A DNA stretch of 64,000 nt, taken from contig NZ_JAUTAJ010000002.1 in the NCBI RefSeq assembly GCF_030818485.1, forward strand, positions 310,001-374,000, written 5' to 3'. Under the pieces are notes generated by a model. It saw nothing but the letters and a program-made list of their open reading frames with translations. It was not told the origin of the DNA and searched no databases. A program made the translations under genes and the position numbers. Position 1 is the stretch's first letter. Each line of letters starts with the position of its first letter. The DNA comes from Pseudoroseomonas cervicalis (GTDB taxonomy: Bacteria; Pseudomonadota; Alphaproteobacteria; Acetobacterales; Acetobacteraceae). Positions 26,401 through 35,060 of the stretch are shown in pieces.

Positions 26401-28528
26401 TGGCCACGACCTGCAGCGGCTCGCCGATCGCGACGCCCAGATTGCTGCCCTGGGTCGCGGTGTAATAGGTCTTGTCGAACATGTTCTTCACATTGAGCTG
26501 CAGCCGCAGCGCCTGGCGCTCGATGCGCGTGTCATACGCCACGAAGGCATCGAACACCTGGTAGGAGGGCAGGTCGAAGCTGTTCTCCGTATCCCCCGCC
26601 CGCTCGCCCATGAAGCGGCCGCCAAAGCCGGCGCGCAAGCCTTCCGAGCCCAGCACAGCGCCGAAATCATGCACCCAGAACAGCGAGGCGGTGTGGCGCG
26701 GCACATTCCACAGCCGGTTGCCCTGCAGCGTCGGGTCGCGCGTCACCGAGGCGTCGGTATAGGCGTAGGAGCCGATCAGGCTGTCCTGGCGGGTGACGCG
26801 CCCGGCGATGTCCAGCTCCACCCCGCGCGAGCGCACCGCGCCGGCCGTCGCCGTGAAGGTGGTGCCGTTCTGCACGAAATTATAGGCGACATTGCGCTTG
26901 TCGATGTCGAAGGCGGCGAGCGTCGCGCTCAGCCCCTCGCCGATGTCGAGCTTGGCGCCGATCTCGTAGGAGCGCGCGGTCTCCGGCGGCAGCGCGCCAT
27001 AGGCGGTGGAGATGGAGGAGTTCGGCTTGAAGGATTCGCTGTAGCTGGCATAGAGCGCCAACTCCGGCAGCACCCGGTAGACCAGGCCGAGCCGCGGCAC
27101 CAGCCGGCCGTCATCGACATCGGTGTTGCGGTTGAAGGGCCGGCCGCGCCCGGCCACCTGGTCGAACTGCTCGTAGCGCAGACCGGCCACCAGGATCCAT
27201 TGCTCGTTCAGATGGATGCTGTCCTGCGCGTAGAAGGCCACGCTCTCCAGCCGCTCCATCTGGTCGCTGTCGGAGGGGGTGCCGACCCGCCCCGGCGCCG
27301 CCAGCCTGCCATAGACCGGGTTGTAGATGTTGAAGCCGCCGGTGTTGCGGCCGCGCACCATCTCCGAGCGGCGTGTGCTCTGATAATCGTAGGAGGTGCC
27401 GAAGACCAGGTCGTGCCGCATTCCGAACAGGTTGACACGGCCTTCGAGATCGGCGCGCACCGCATGCGAGAAGCGGGTCGAGGCCTCGGTCGCATCCGCC
27501 CGCCGCACCAGCGCGCCGGTCGCCGGGTCGTAGCTGATGATGCGCGCATTCTGGTCGGAATAATCGTTCAGGCTGTAGGCATAGCCCGCCGAGACGCGCC
27601 AATCGGCATCCAGCTGGTGGCTGCCGCGCAGCCCGACATAATCCGAATAGCCGCGCGAGATGTTGTAGGGCTCGTCGAAGCGCGTGCGCCGCCCGGTGGG
27701 CACGGCGCGGCCGGTGCGCGGGCCGAAGATGGTGCCGCGGTCGAAGGGCACCGCGTAATCCTCGTGGAAATAGCGCAGCTCGATGCTGCTGCGGTCGTCG
27801 CGCCAGGCCAGCGAGGGCGCGATCTGCCGCCGCTCGACATGGCCGAAATTGCGCCAGTAATCCTCGCGCTGATCCTCCCCCGCCAGGCGGAAGGAGAAGC
27901 CCTGCGCGACCGGCCCGGTCACGTCGAACCCGGCCGAGCCGCCGCCGAAGCTGGTGGCGCGCAGATTGACCATGCCGGCGAAGCGCTCCTCCGGCCGCAG
28001 CGGCACCAGATTGACCATGCCGCCCGGATCCAGGATGCCGTACAGCATCGAGGCCGGGCCCTTCAGCACCTCCACGCTGTCGGTCATCACGCTCATGCTG
28101 CGCGGCAGCATGGTGCGCAGCCCGTCGATCATGATCGAGCCGTCGCGATTGTCGCCGAAGCCGCGACGCATGAAGGCGTCCTGCGTGCCGCCCAGCGAAT
28201 TGGCCGGCGCGACGCCGCTGACATTGGCCAGCACCTCGTCCAGGCTGCGCGCCTGCTGGTCCTCGATCACGGCGCGCGGCACCACGGCGATGGATTGCGG
28301 CAACTCCATCAGCGGCACGGCGCCGCCGCCGCCGAGCGTCGTGGTCAGCGGCTGGTAGCCATCCGCCGCCGCCTGGGCGGGCCGCGCCGTCACCGACAGC
28401 TCGGGCAGCTGGGTCGCCCCGGCCACCGGCTCGGCCACCGCCTGGGCCAGGGCGGGCTGCGCGGCCAGCACCAGCAGCGCGGCGGCCAGGCTGCCCATCG
28501 GCCAGGGCCGCATCCGCCGGGCGGGCAT
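26381..28528 (-). CDS. TonB-dependent siderophore receptor
   Basis: An outer-membrane receptor of about 715 residues. A signal peptide ending ALAQA is followed by a TonB-box-like ELSVTA. The plug carries LPQSIAVVPRAVIEDQ, RSLDEVLANVSGV, FMRRGFGDNRDGSIMIDGLR and VEVLKGPASMLYGILDPGG. The 22-strand barrel ends with a C-terminal aromatic (VVASVTARF), the outer-membrane signature. Siderophore-receptor features such as the LRYEQFDQ and ASYSESFKPN strands are present. I chose ATG 28528, since earlier in-frame ATGs (28558, 28582) would overlap the Fur box. The frameshifted binding protein follows directly. Confidence 0.92.
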   Translation of the reverse strand: MPARRMRPWPMGSLAAALLVLAAQPALAQAVAEPVAGATQLPELSVTARPAQAAADGYQPLTTTLGGGGAVPLMELPQSIAVVPRAVIEDQQARSLDEVLANVSGVAPANSLGGTQDAFMRRGFGDNRDGSIMIDGLRTMLPRSMSVMTDSVEVLKGPASMLYGILDPGGMVNLVPLRPEERFAGMVNLRATSFGGGSAGFDVTGPVAQGFSFRLAGEDQREDYWRNFGHVERRQIAPSLAWRDDRSSIELRYFHEDYAVPFDRGTIFGPRTGRAVPTGRRTRFDEPYNISRGYSDYVGLRGSHQLDADWRVSAGYAYSLNDYSDQNARIISYDPATGALVRRADATEASTRFSHAVRADLEGRVNLFGMRHDLVFGTSYDYQSTRRSEMVRGRNTGGFNIYNPVYGRLAAPGRVGTPSDSDQMERLESVAFYAQDSIHLNEQWILVAGLRYEQFDQVAGRGRPFNRNTDVDDGRLVPRLGLVYRVLPELALYASYSESFKPNSSISTAYGALPPETARSYEIGAKLDIGEGLSATLAAFDIDKRNVAYNFVQNGTTFTATAGAVRSRGVELDIAGRVTRQDSLIGSYAYTDASVTRDPTLQGNRLWNVPRHTASLFWVHDFGAVLGSEGLRAGFGGRFMGERAGDTENSFDLPSYQVFDAFVAYDTRIERQALRLQLNVKNMFDKTYYTATQGSNLGVAIGEPLQVVASVTARF

Positions 28529-28540
28529 CGACAAGCCGCT

Positions 28541-28559
28541 AATAGGAATTATTCTCATT
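28541..28559. promoter_or_regulatory. Fur box before the TonB receptor
   Basis: On the coding (minus) strand the 19 bases AATGAGAATAATTCCTATT differ from a perfect Fur-type dyad at two positions. It is 12 bases before the chosen start codon and is the only AT-rich stretch nearby, so iron repression of the receptor is likely. Confidence 0.7.
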
Positions 28560-28710
28560 TGCAGTTCGGAGCGGAGCGACATGGCGATGGCCCTGGGCGG
28601 TATCGAGAAATCCGATGAAGGCCCCAGCCCGCGGCGAAAGCGCCCCGCGCGGCTGGCCGGCCCGGAGCACAGCGGTTACACGCTGCCCGCAGGGCTGGAA
28701 ACCGGGAAAA

Positions 28711-28720
28711 TTTGCGCAAA
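28711..28720. promoter_or_regulatory. Small palindrome upstream of LysR gene
   Basis: TTTGCGCAAA, a perfect 10-bp dyad, lies 25 bases before the LysR start codon in the region shared with the divergent receptor gene. LysR proteins often bind dyads here to control themselves. Confidence 0.35.
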
Positions 28721-28744
28721 GACCATCAGGAAATCCGATAGCCC

Positions 28745-29653
28745 ATGCCCGCCCTGACCCCCGGCACCGAGCATATCCTGGCCTTCCTGGCCGTGGCCGA
28801 GCAGGGCAGCCTCTCCGCCGCCGCCCAGGCGCTGAACCGCACCCAGTCCAGCATGACCTACGCCATCCAGCGGCTGGAGGCGGAGCTGGGCGTCACCCTG
28901 TTCGAGCGCGGCCAGCGCGGCACCAGCCTGACGCCGCAGGGCATGGCGCTGCTGCCCGTCGCCCGCCGCATGGCGCAGGAGCTGGACGCGCTGCGCCGCA
29001 CCGCCGATGGCCTGGCGGCCGGCGTCGAGGTGAAGCTGGTGATGGCGGTGGAAGCCGCCTTCCCCGAGGCGCGGCTGCTCGCCCTGCTGGCCGCCTTCCG
29101 CCGCGCCTTCCCGCTGGTGCGGGTGCGCATGGAAACCGAATCCGTCCATGCCACGGCGGAAGCCCTGCTCTCCGGCCGCTGCGCCCTGGGCATCCTGGGG
29201 CCGGTCATCGAACGCTACCCGACGCTGGCCGGCGTGGCGCTGGGCGGGGTGGAGCGCATCCCCGTCGCGGCACCCGATCATCCCCTGGCGCTGCATCCCG
29301 GAGAAATCCCGGCCGAGGCCTTCCGCAGCCATGTGCTGCTGGTGCTCTCCAGCCATTCGCGCGAACCCCGCAAGCGGCCGCTGGCCATGCCCAATGGCGG
29401 CATCTGGCGGGTCAACACCCTGGCCGCCAAGCGCAGCCTGATCCTGGCCGGCCTCGGCTGGGGCCGCATGCCGGCGCCCATGGTGGCGGAGGACCTGGCC
29501 GCCGGGCGGCTGGTGCGGCTGCGCCCGGCCCGGCTGGAAGGGCTGGACTGGACCACCCCCCTGCCCTTCTTCGTCGCCCATCGCCGCGACGAGGCGCTGG
29601 GGCCGGCGGCGAGCTGGGCAAGGGCGGCGTTGCTCGAGCAGGGTCAGGACTGA
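28745..29653 (+). CDS. LysR-family transcriptional regulator
   Basis: A 302-residue LysR protein: N-terminal winged helix (HILAFLAVAEQGSLSAAAQALN, QSSMTYAIQRLEAELGVTLFER, TPQGMALLPVARR), then a two-lobed effector domain. Effector-domain features include LVMAVEAAFPEARLLALL and CALGILGPVIERYP. It is divergent from the Fur-controlled receptor and convergent with the peptide ABC operon, so its target is not clear from context. A TTTGCGCAAA dyad lies upstream. Confidence 0.9.
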   Translation: MPALTPGTEHILAFLAVAEQGSLSAAAQALNRTQSSMTYAIQRLEAELGVTLFERGQRGTSLTPQGMALLPVARRMAQELDALRRTADGLAAGVEVKLVMAVEAAFPEARLLALLAAFRRAFPLVRVRMETESVHATAEALLSGRCALGILGPVIERYPTLAGVALGGVERIPVAAPDHPLALHPGEIPAEAFRSHVLLVLSSHSREPRKRPLAMPNGGIWRVNTLAAKRSLILAGLGWGRMPAPMVAEDLAAGRLVRLRPARLEGLDWTTPLPFFVAHRRDEALGPAASWARAALLEQGQD

Positions 29654-29665
29654 GAAAAGCAAAGG

Positions 29666-29688
29666 CCGGGGGGACAGGGTCCCCCCGG
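29666..29688. terminator. Terminator between LysR gene and peptide ABC operon
   Basis: A perfect 10-bp stem (29666-29675 with 29679-29688) with a three-base loop. On the minus strand it is followed by the T-rich CCTTTGCTTTTC, so it best serves the ABC operon; it may also stop the LysR transcript. Confidence 0.7.
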
Positions 29689-29697
29689 ACCCCGCCT

Positions 29698-30474
29698 TCA
29701 GTTGGGCAAGGGAATGGGCGCGGCGCTGGCGGCCAGCAGCTGCTGGCTGTACGGGTCCTCGGCGCGGCCGGCGCGCAAGGCGTCGACCGGCAGTTCCTCG
29801 ACGATGCGGCCCTGGCTCATGATCGCCACCCGGCCGCAGAGATGCGCCACCACCGCCAGATCATGGCTGACCATCACATAGGTCAGGCCGCGCTCGGCCC
29901 GCAGCCGCTGCAGCAGGTTCAGGATCTCCGCCTGCACCGAGACATCCAGCGCGCTGGTCGGCTCGTCCAGCAGCAGGATCTCCGGCTCCAGCACCAGGCA
30001 GCGCGCGATGGCCACACGCTGCCGCTGCCCGCCCGAAAGCTGGTGCGGATAGCGGAAGCGGAAGCCGGCACCGAGCCCCACCGCCTCCAGCACCGCATCC
30101 ACCCGCTGCTGCGGCCGGTCCAGCCCATGGATCGCCAGCGGCTCCAGCAGCACCTGGTTGACCATCTTGCGCGGATGCAGCGAGCCATACGGGTCCTGGA
30201 ACACCATCTGCACCCGCCGGTGGAAGGCGCGGTCGCGATGATGCGGCAGCTCCTTCCCCTGCAGCAGCAGGCTGCCGCCATAGGCGCTGTTCAGACCCGA
30301 CAGCGCCCGCAGCACGGTGGACTTGCCCGAGCCGCTTTCGCCGATCAGCCCGAAGGCCTCGCCCGGCATCACCCGGAAGGAAACCTCGCGCACCGCGTGG
30401 CTGGTCCGCGCGCCCTTGCCGAAGCGGATGTCGAGGCCGATCGCCTCCAGCATGGGAACCGGGGGAAGGCTCAT
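29698..30474 (-). CDS. Peptide/nickel ABC transporter ATP-binding protein (DppF-like)
   Basis: The 258-residue ATPase has Walker A GESGSGKST, Q-loop MVFQDPYGSLHPRK, signature LSGGQRQRVAIARCL, Walker B ILLLDEPTSALD and switch MVSHDLAVV. The Q-loop PYGSLHPR form is typical of OppF/DppF. It overlaps the previous ATPase gene by four bases. With its partner it powers dipeptide or oligopeptide uptake. It is the last gene of the five-gene operon. Confidence 0.93.
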   Translation of the reverse strand: MSLPPVPMLEAIGLDIRFGKGARTSHAVREVSFRVMPGEAFGLIGESGSGKSTVLRALSGLNSAYGGSLLLQGKELPHHRDRAFHRRVQMVFQDPYGSLHPRKMVNQVLLEPLAIHGLDRPQQRVDAVLEAVGLGAGFRFRYPHQLSGGQRQRVAIARCLVLEPEILLLDEPTSALDVSVQAEILNLLQRLRAERGLTYVMVSHDLAVVAHLCGRVAIMSQGRIVEELPVDALRAGRAEDPYSQQLLAASAAPIPLPN

Positions 30475-31337
30475 GCCGGCTGCTCCAGGCGATAGGTCGG
30501 GCCGTCGCGCCAGGCGGGGTCGCGTGTCGGCACCGCCAGCTCCTGCACCGGATGGTCCAGCCGCGGCAGGCTGCGCAGCAGCGCCTGGGTGTAGGGGTGC
30601 CGCGCCTGGGCCAGGTCGCGCGCATGCAGCTCCTCGACGATGCGCCCGGCATACATCACCAGCACCCGGTCGCAGAATTCGGCGACCAGGTTGAGGTCAT
30701 GGCTGATGAAGATCAGCCCGGCGCCGCGCCGCGTCACCAGCGCGTCCAGCACCGCCAGCACCTGCCGCCGCACCGTGACGTCGAGCGCGCTGGTCGGCTC
30801 ATCGGCGATGATCAGGTCCGGCTCGGTCACCAGCATCATGGCGATCATGATGCGCTGGCCCATGCCGCCCGACACCTCATGAGGGTAGAGCTCGAAGACC
30901 CGCGCCGGATCGCGGATCTGCACCGCCTCCAGCATGGCGAGCGAACGCGCCCGCGCCTCCGCCCGGCCCAGCCTCTGATGCAGCCGGCAGGCCTCGACGA
31001 TCTGCGCGCCGACCCGCATCAAGGGGTTCAGCGAGTACTTCGGGTCCTGCAGGATCATCGAGATGCGCGCCCCGCGGATGCCGCGCATCCGCCGCTCCGA
31101 GGCGCCGAGCAGGTCGATGCCGTCGAAACGCATCTCGGCGGCGCTGAGCCGGGCGGCGCGCGGCGACAGGCGCAGCAGCGCCCGGCCCGTCATCGACTTG
31201 CCCGAGCCGCTTTCGCCGACGATGCCGAGCTTCTCCCGCCCCACATCGAAGGACACGCCGCGCACCGCCTCGACCGGGCCGTCGCTGCCAGGGAAGGCGA
31301 TGCGCAGATCGCGCACACGCAGCAGGGGCTCAGCCAT
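30471..31337 (-). CDS. Peptide/nickel ABC transporter ATP-binding protein (DppD-like)
   Basis: A 288-residue ATPase: Walker A GESGSGKSM, Q-loop MILQDPKYSLNPLMRVG, signature VSGGMGQRIMIAMML (the second residue after SGG is M where most have Q), Walker B LIIADEPTSALD, switch FISHDLNLV. The C-terminal YTQALLRSLPRLD is the usual oligopeptide-family tail. It overlaps the permease gene upstream by eight bases and the DppF-like gene by four. Confidence 0.93.
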   Translation of the reverse strand: MAEPLLRVRDLRIAFPGSDGPVEAVRGVSFDVGREKLGIVGESGSGKSMTGRALLRLSPRAARLSAAEMRFDGIDLLGASERRMRGIRGARISMILQDPKYSLNPLMRVGAQIVEACRLHQRLGRAEARARSLAMLEAVQIRDPARVFELYPHEVSGGMGQRIMIAMMLVTEPDLIIADEPTSALDVTVRRQVLAVLDALVTRRGAGLIFISHDLNLVAEFCDRVLVMYAGRIVEELHARDLAQARHPYTQALLRSLPRLDHPVQELAVPTRDPAWRDGPTYRLEQPA

Positions 31338-32250
31338 GACGCGGATCCAGCATGTCGCGCAGCCCGTCGCCCACCAGGTTGAAGGCGAGGCTGGTGAGCA
31401 GGATGGCGCAGCCGGGCATCGCCGCGATCCACCAGCTGGTCATGACGAATTGCCGCCCCGTCGACAGCATCGCGCCCCATTCCGGGCTGGGCGGCTGCGC
31501 GCCGAGGCCGAGGAAACCGAGCCCCGCCGCCGTCAGGATGATCGCCGCCATGTTCAGCGTGATACGCACGATGACGGAGGGGATGCACATCGGCATGACG
31601 TGGTGCACGATGATGCGCAGCCGCGACGCGCCCTGCAGCCGCACCGCGGCGATGTAGTCGGAGCCGCGCACCGTCAGCGTCTCCGCCCGCGCCAGCCGGG
31701 CAATGGGCGGCCAGGCGGCCAGCGCGATGGCGATGACGGCGTTCTCGATCCCTGGCCCCAGCGCGGCGACAAAGGCCAGCGCCAGCACCAGCGAGGGAAA
31801 GGACAGAAAAACATCCACCAGCCGCATCAGGATGGTGTCCGTCCAGCCGCCGAGATACCCCGCCGTGGTGCCGATGACGAGGCCGAGGGGCGCCGCGATC
31901 AGCGCCGCCAGGGTCGCGATATACAGGGTGATGCGCGCACCGAAAACAATGCGGCTGAAGATGTCGCGCCCCAGATCATCGGTGCCGAACCAATGCGCGG
32001 CGGAGGGCGGCTGCAGCCGCGATGCCAGATCCTGCGCATAGATGTCATGCGTCGCGATCCAGGGCGCGAAACCGGCCATCAGCAGCAGCAGCGCCAGGAT
32101 GATGGCGCCGGCCAGCGCCGGCGGATTGCCGCGCAGCCGCCGCCAGCCGAAATACAGCGCCTGCATGCGCGCCTGGAAAGGCGATTGCGGCACCGGCGCG
32201 CGCAGCCAGGCGCCGAGCCCGGCCTGGGTCGTGGAGGTGGTGGTGCTCAT
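31330..32250 (-). CDS. Peptide ABC transporter permease (DppC-like)
   Basis: The 306-residue permease carries an N-terminal OppC-type helix (AGAIILALLLLMAGFAPWIA), then HWFGTDDLGRDIFSRIVFGARITL, the family hallmark, followed by five more helices. The EAA loop reads RAETLTVRGSDYIAAVRLQGAS. It ends VGDGLRDMLDPRHG, also typical. It pairs with the DppB-like permease one base upstream to form the channel. Confidence 0.94.
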   Translation of the reverse strand: MSTTTSTTQAGLGAWLRAPVPQSPFQARMQALYFGWRRLRGNPPALAGAIILALLLLMAGFAPWIATHDIYAQDLASRLQPPSAAHWFGTDDLGRDIFSRIVFGARITLYIATLAALIAAPLGLVIGTTAGYLGGWTDTILMRLVDVFLSFPSLVLALAFVAALGPGIENAVIAIALAAWPPIARLARAETLTVRGSDYIAAVRLQGASRLRIIVHHVMPMCIPSVIVRITLNMAAIILTAAGLGFLGLGAQPPSPEWGAMLSTGRQFVMTSWWIAAMPGCAILLTSLAFNLVGDGLRDMLDPRHG

Positions 32251-32251
32251 C

Positions 32252-33322
32252 TCAGCGCGTCCGCGGATCGAAGAGGCGGTAGAGGAGATCAGAGAAAAGA
32301 TTGAGCGCGACGAAGATGACGCCCACCAGCAGGGTGCAGCCCACCACCGCGTTCATGTCGCCGGCCAGCAGCGCATTGGTCAGGTAGCGGCCGAAGCCGG
32401 GCCAGGCGAAGACCGTCTCGGTCAGCACCGCGCCTTCCAGCAGGAAGGCATAGGCCAGGGCGACGACGGTGACGACCTGCACCGCGACATTGCGGAAGGC
32501 ATGCACCCAGACGGTGCGCATCCAGGACAGGCCCTTCACCCGCGCGGCGATGACATATTCCTGCGCCAGCTGCTCCAGCATGAAGCTGCGCGTCATGCGG
32601 CTGATATAGGCCATGGCGCCGAAGCCCAGGATCGCCGCCGGCAGGATGATGTGCGACAGCACATTGAAGAAGATCTCCCACTGCCCGGCCATGGCGGTGT
32701 CGAGCAGCAGCAGGTCGGTCACCGGCTCGACATCCCATTGATAGGCGGTGTCGATGCGCCCCGGCCCGCCGACCCAGCCCAGCGTGGCGTAGAACAGCAC
32801 CAGCCCCATCAGCCCCAGCCAGAAATTCGGCGTGGAATAGCCGAGCAGCCCGACCACGCGGGCGATATAGTCGAGCGGCGTGTCGCGATAGGCCGCCGCC
32901 ATGACGCCGAGCGGGATGCCGAGGCCCGTGCCGATGACGATGCCGACCGTGGCCAGCTCGATCGTCGCCGGGAAGACGCGCGCGATGTCCTCGAGCACCG
33001 GCTTGCCGGTGGTCAGCGCCACGCCGAAATCCAGCTGCACCACGCTCGCCACATAGCGCCCGAACTGCACATAGAGCGGCAGGTCGAGGCCGAGCTGGCG
33101 GCGCATCGCCTCATAGGCCTCCTGCGTCGCATTGTCGCCGAGGATGGCGGCGACGGGATCGAGCGGCAGCAGCCGCCCGATGAAGAAGGTCAGCGCCATC
33201 AGCCCGAACAGCGTGACGGCGACCGAGACGACCAGGCGCAGCGCCTGCCCGACCCAGTCCGGCATTCCGGGGGCGGCCTGCGCCTGCCCCCGCTGCGTCG
33301 GTGCCGCGGCGATCTCCGCCAT
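32252..33322 (-). CDS. Peptide ABC transporter permease (DppB-like)
   Basis: A 356-residue permease with the OppB-type order: an early helix (LVVSVAVTLFGLMALTFFIG), the DPVAAILGDNAT motif, FGVALTTGKPVLEDI, then membrane helices and an EAA loop in EYVIAARVKGLSWMRTVWVHAFRN. The tail YLTNALLAGDMNAVVG and FDPRTR fits. The N-terminus is about 20 residues longer than usual and Gln/Ala-rich, so a later start is possible. It follows the binding-protein gene by 12 bases. Confidence 0.92.
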   Translation of the reverse strand: MAEIAAAPTQRGQAQAAPGMPDWVGQALRLVVSVAVTLFGLMALTFFIGRLLPLDPVAAILGDNATQEAYEAMRRQLGLDLPLYVQFGRYVASVVQLDFGVALTTGKPVLEDIARVFPATIELATVGIVIGTGLGIPLGVMAAAYRDTPLDYIARVVGLLGYSTPNFWLGLMGLVLFYATLGWVGGPGRIDTAYQWDVEPVTDLLLLDTAMAGQWEIFFNVLSHIILPAAILGFGAMAYISRMTRSFMLEQLAQEYVIAARVKGLSWMRTVWVHAFRNVAVQVVTVVALAYAFLLEGAVLTETVFAWPGFGRYLTNALLAGDMNAVVGCTLLVGVIFVALNLFSDLLYRLFDPRTR

Positions 33323-33334
33323 GATGCGGCGGCC

Positions 33335-34954
33335 TTACTTCGAGACCAGGTTGTAGTAGGTGCCGAAGCCGTGCCAGGTCCAGTCGCGCAGATTGCTGCG
33401 CAGCCCGGCGATGCTGAAGGTCTGGAACATGATGGCGGTCGGGCCGCGCTGCATCACGTCGCGCTGCAGCTCATGGTACAGCGCCTCGCGCCGCGCCGGG
33501 TCGCGCTCCAGCAGGGCGGCATCGACGCGGGCATTGATCTCGGCGTCGAAATAGGCGTGGCGCCAGGCGGGGTACTGGGTCAGCCGCGCCTCCAGCCGGT
33601 TGTCGGGGTTCTTCACCAGGCGCGAGGCATTGCCCTGCGCATCCGGCACGCCGGTCTGCCAGGCCAGCATGGCGGTCTGGAATTCGCGGCCGCGATGGCG
33701 GGCGAAGAGCTGCGCATTGGCCATCTGCTCCAGCCGGATGCGCACGCCGATGCGCGCCGCATTCTGCTGGATGTGCTGCGCGATCGGCGCCGAATAGGGC
33801 AGCGTGCCGAAGATCAGCGAGGTCTCGAACCCGTCCGGATAGCCGGCCTCGGTCAGCAGCGCCTTGGCGCGCTCCAGATCGAGGCTGAAGGGCTGGCCCG
33901 CGCGCTCATCCAGCGCGCCGAATGCGCCGAGCTGCACGAAGCTCGCCCGCGGCACACCATTATAGGCCATGATGGTGCGGCCCAGCGCCTCGTAATCGAT
34001 CAGGTAGCGCATGGCGAGGCGCACCTTCTCATTGGCGAAGATCGGGTTGGCGTTGTTGAAGCCCCAATAGACCAGCTGCGGCCGCAGCGCGCGCGACAGG
34101 GCGATGCCCGGCATGCGCTCCAGCGCCTGCATGTCCTCCGGCGTCAGGTCGCGGGCGACGTCGATATCGCCCTTCTCCAGCAGCAGGCGCTGCGTGCCGG
34201 CCTCGGCGACATGGCGGATGATGATGCGGCGCAGCTTCGGCGCCGGTCCCCAGTAGCGCTGGTTCGCCTCCAGCACCACGCTTTCGCCGGCATTCCACTG
34301 GCGCAGGCTGTAGGGGCCGACGCAGGCGGTGCGCGTCGCCAGGTAGCGGTTGCCGAGGTCGTTGTTGTTCTGGTTGGCCAGCAGGGTGCGGCGGTCGAGC
34401 AGCGCGGCCACGCGGTTGGCGGCGACCGCCTGCAGCACCAGCTCCACCGGATAGGGCTTGTCCAGCGTCAGCACCACGGTGCGCTCATCCGGCGCGGTGA
34501 TGGTCTGCTCGGCATTCTCGCGGGTGAAGCCGTATTCCGTCAGCGTCGCCGCATTGCCGAAGCCGAGCTTGACCACACGCTGCATCGACCAGGCGAGGTC
34601 CTGCGCCGTGGCGCGCTCGCCCGAGGGGAAGGTCAGCCCGTCGCGCAGATGGAAGGTGATGCGGAGCCCGTCAGGCGATACCTCCCAGCGCTCGGCCAGG
34701 GCGGGGACCACCTTCTTCTCGTCGGCCGGGTCGAAGCGGGCGAGGAAGTCGCAGGTGTTCTCGATCAGCTCATTGGTCACCACCTCGCCGATCTGCGCCG
34801 GATCGAAGGTGCTGATGGCGTCGATGTTCCAGGCCATCACCAGCGCATTGCCCGGCGTCGCCGCGCGCGCCGGCAGCGCCGCCGGCGTGGCCAGCGCACC
34901 CGCCAGCAGCGCGAGGCCCAGGCGGTGGAAGGGGCGTCGGAGGAAAAGGGCCAT
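33335..34954 (-). CDS. Peptide ABC transporter substrate-binding protein (family 5, DppA-like)
   Basis: The 539-residue periplasmic protein has a signal peptide ending PARA. It has the SBP_bac_5 pattern: LVMAWNIDAISTFDPAQIG, PALAERWEVSPDGLRITFHLR, GLTFPSGERATAQDLAWSMQR, VGPYSLRQWNAGESVVLEAN and a C-terminal YHELQRDVMQRGPTAIMFQ. ATG 34954 has GGGAGC at a suitable distance. As first gene it sets the operon's ligand, likely a peptide. The divergent hydrolase and M81 peptidase suggest what happens to the cargo. Confidence 0.93.
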   Translation of the reverse strand: MALFLRRPFHRLGLALLAGALATPAALPARAATPGNALVMAWNIDAISTFDPAQIGEVVTNELIENTCDFLARFDPADEKKVVPALAERWEVSPDGLRITFHLRDGLTFPSGERATAQDLAWSMQRVVKLGFGNAATLTEYGFTRENAEQTITAPDERTVVLTLDKPYPVELVLQAVAANRVAALLDRRTLLANQNNNDLGNRYLATRTACVGPYSLRQWNAGESVVLEANQRYWGPAPKLRRIIIRHVAEAGTQRLLLEKGDIDVARDLTPEDMQALERMPGIALSRALRPQLVYWGFNNANPIFANEKVRLAMRYLIDYEALGRTIMAYNGVPRASFVQLGAFGALDERAGQPFSLDLERAKALLTEAGYPDGFETSLIFGTLPYSAPIAQHIQQNAARIGVRIRLEQMANAQLFARHRGREFQTAMLAWQTGVPDAQGNASRLVKNPDNRLEARLTQYPAWRHAYFDAEINARVDAALLERDPARREALYHELQRDVMQRGPTAIMFQTFSIAGLRSNLRDWTWHGFGTYYNLVSK

Positions 34955-35060
34955 GCTGCGTGCTCCCGGTGGCTGGTTCGGCGCCGTGTCCCATGCAATC
35001 CTCAGGCCAGGCATGGCGCAGCACGGCGGAACAATTCCCGGCCGGAAGGATAGGACGAGG

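Noticed and set aside
25736..28618. A 960-codon plus-strand frame over the TonB receptor
   Set aside because: It is antisense to a full receptor and its binding protein and shows only composition-driven sequence.
32042..35053. A 1003-codon plus-strand frame over the peptide ABC operon
   Set aside because: It is antisense to five well-supported transporter genes and has low-complexity His/Arg/Gln/Ala content with no family motif.
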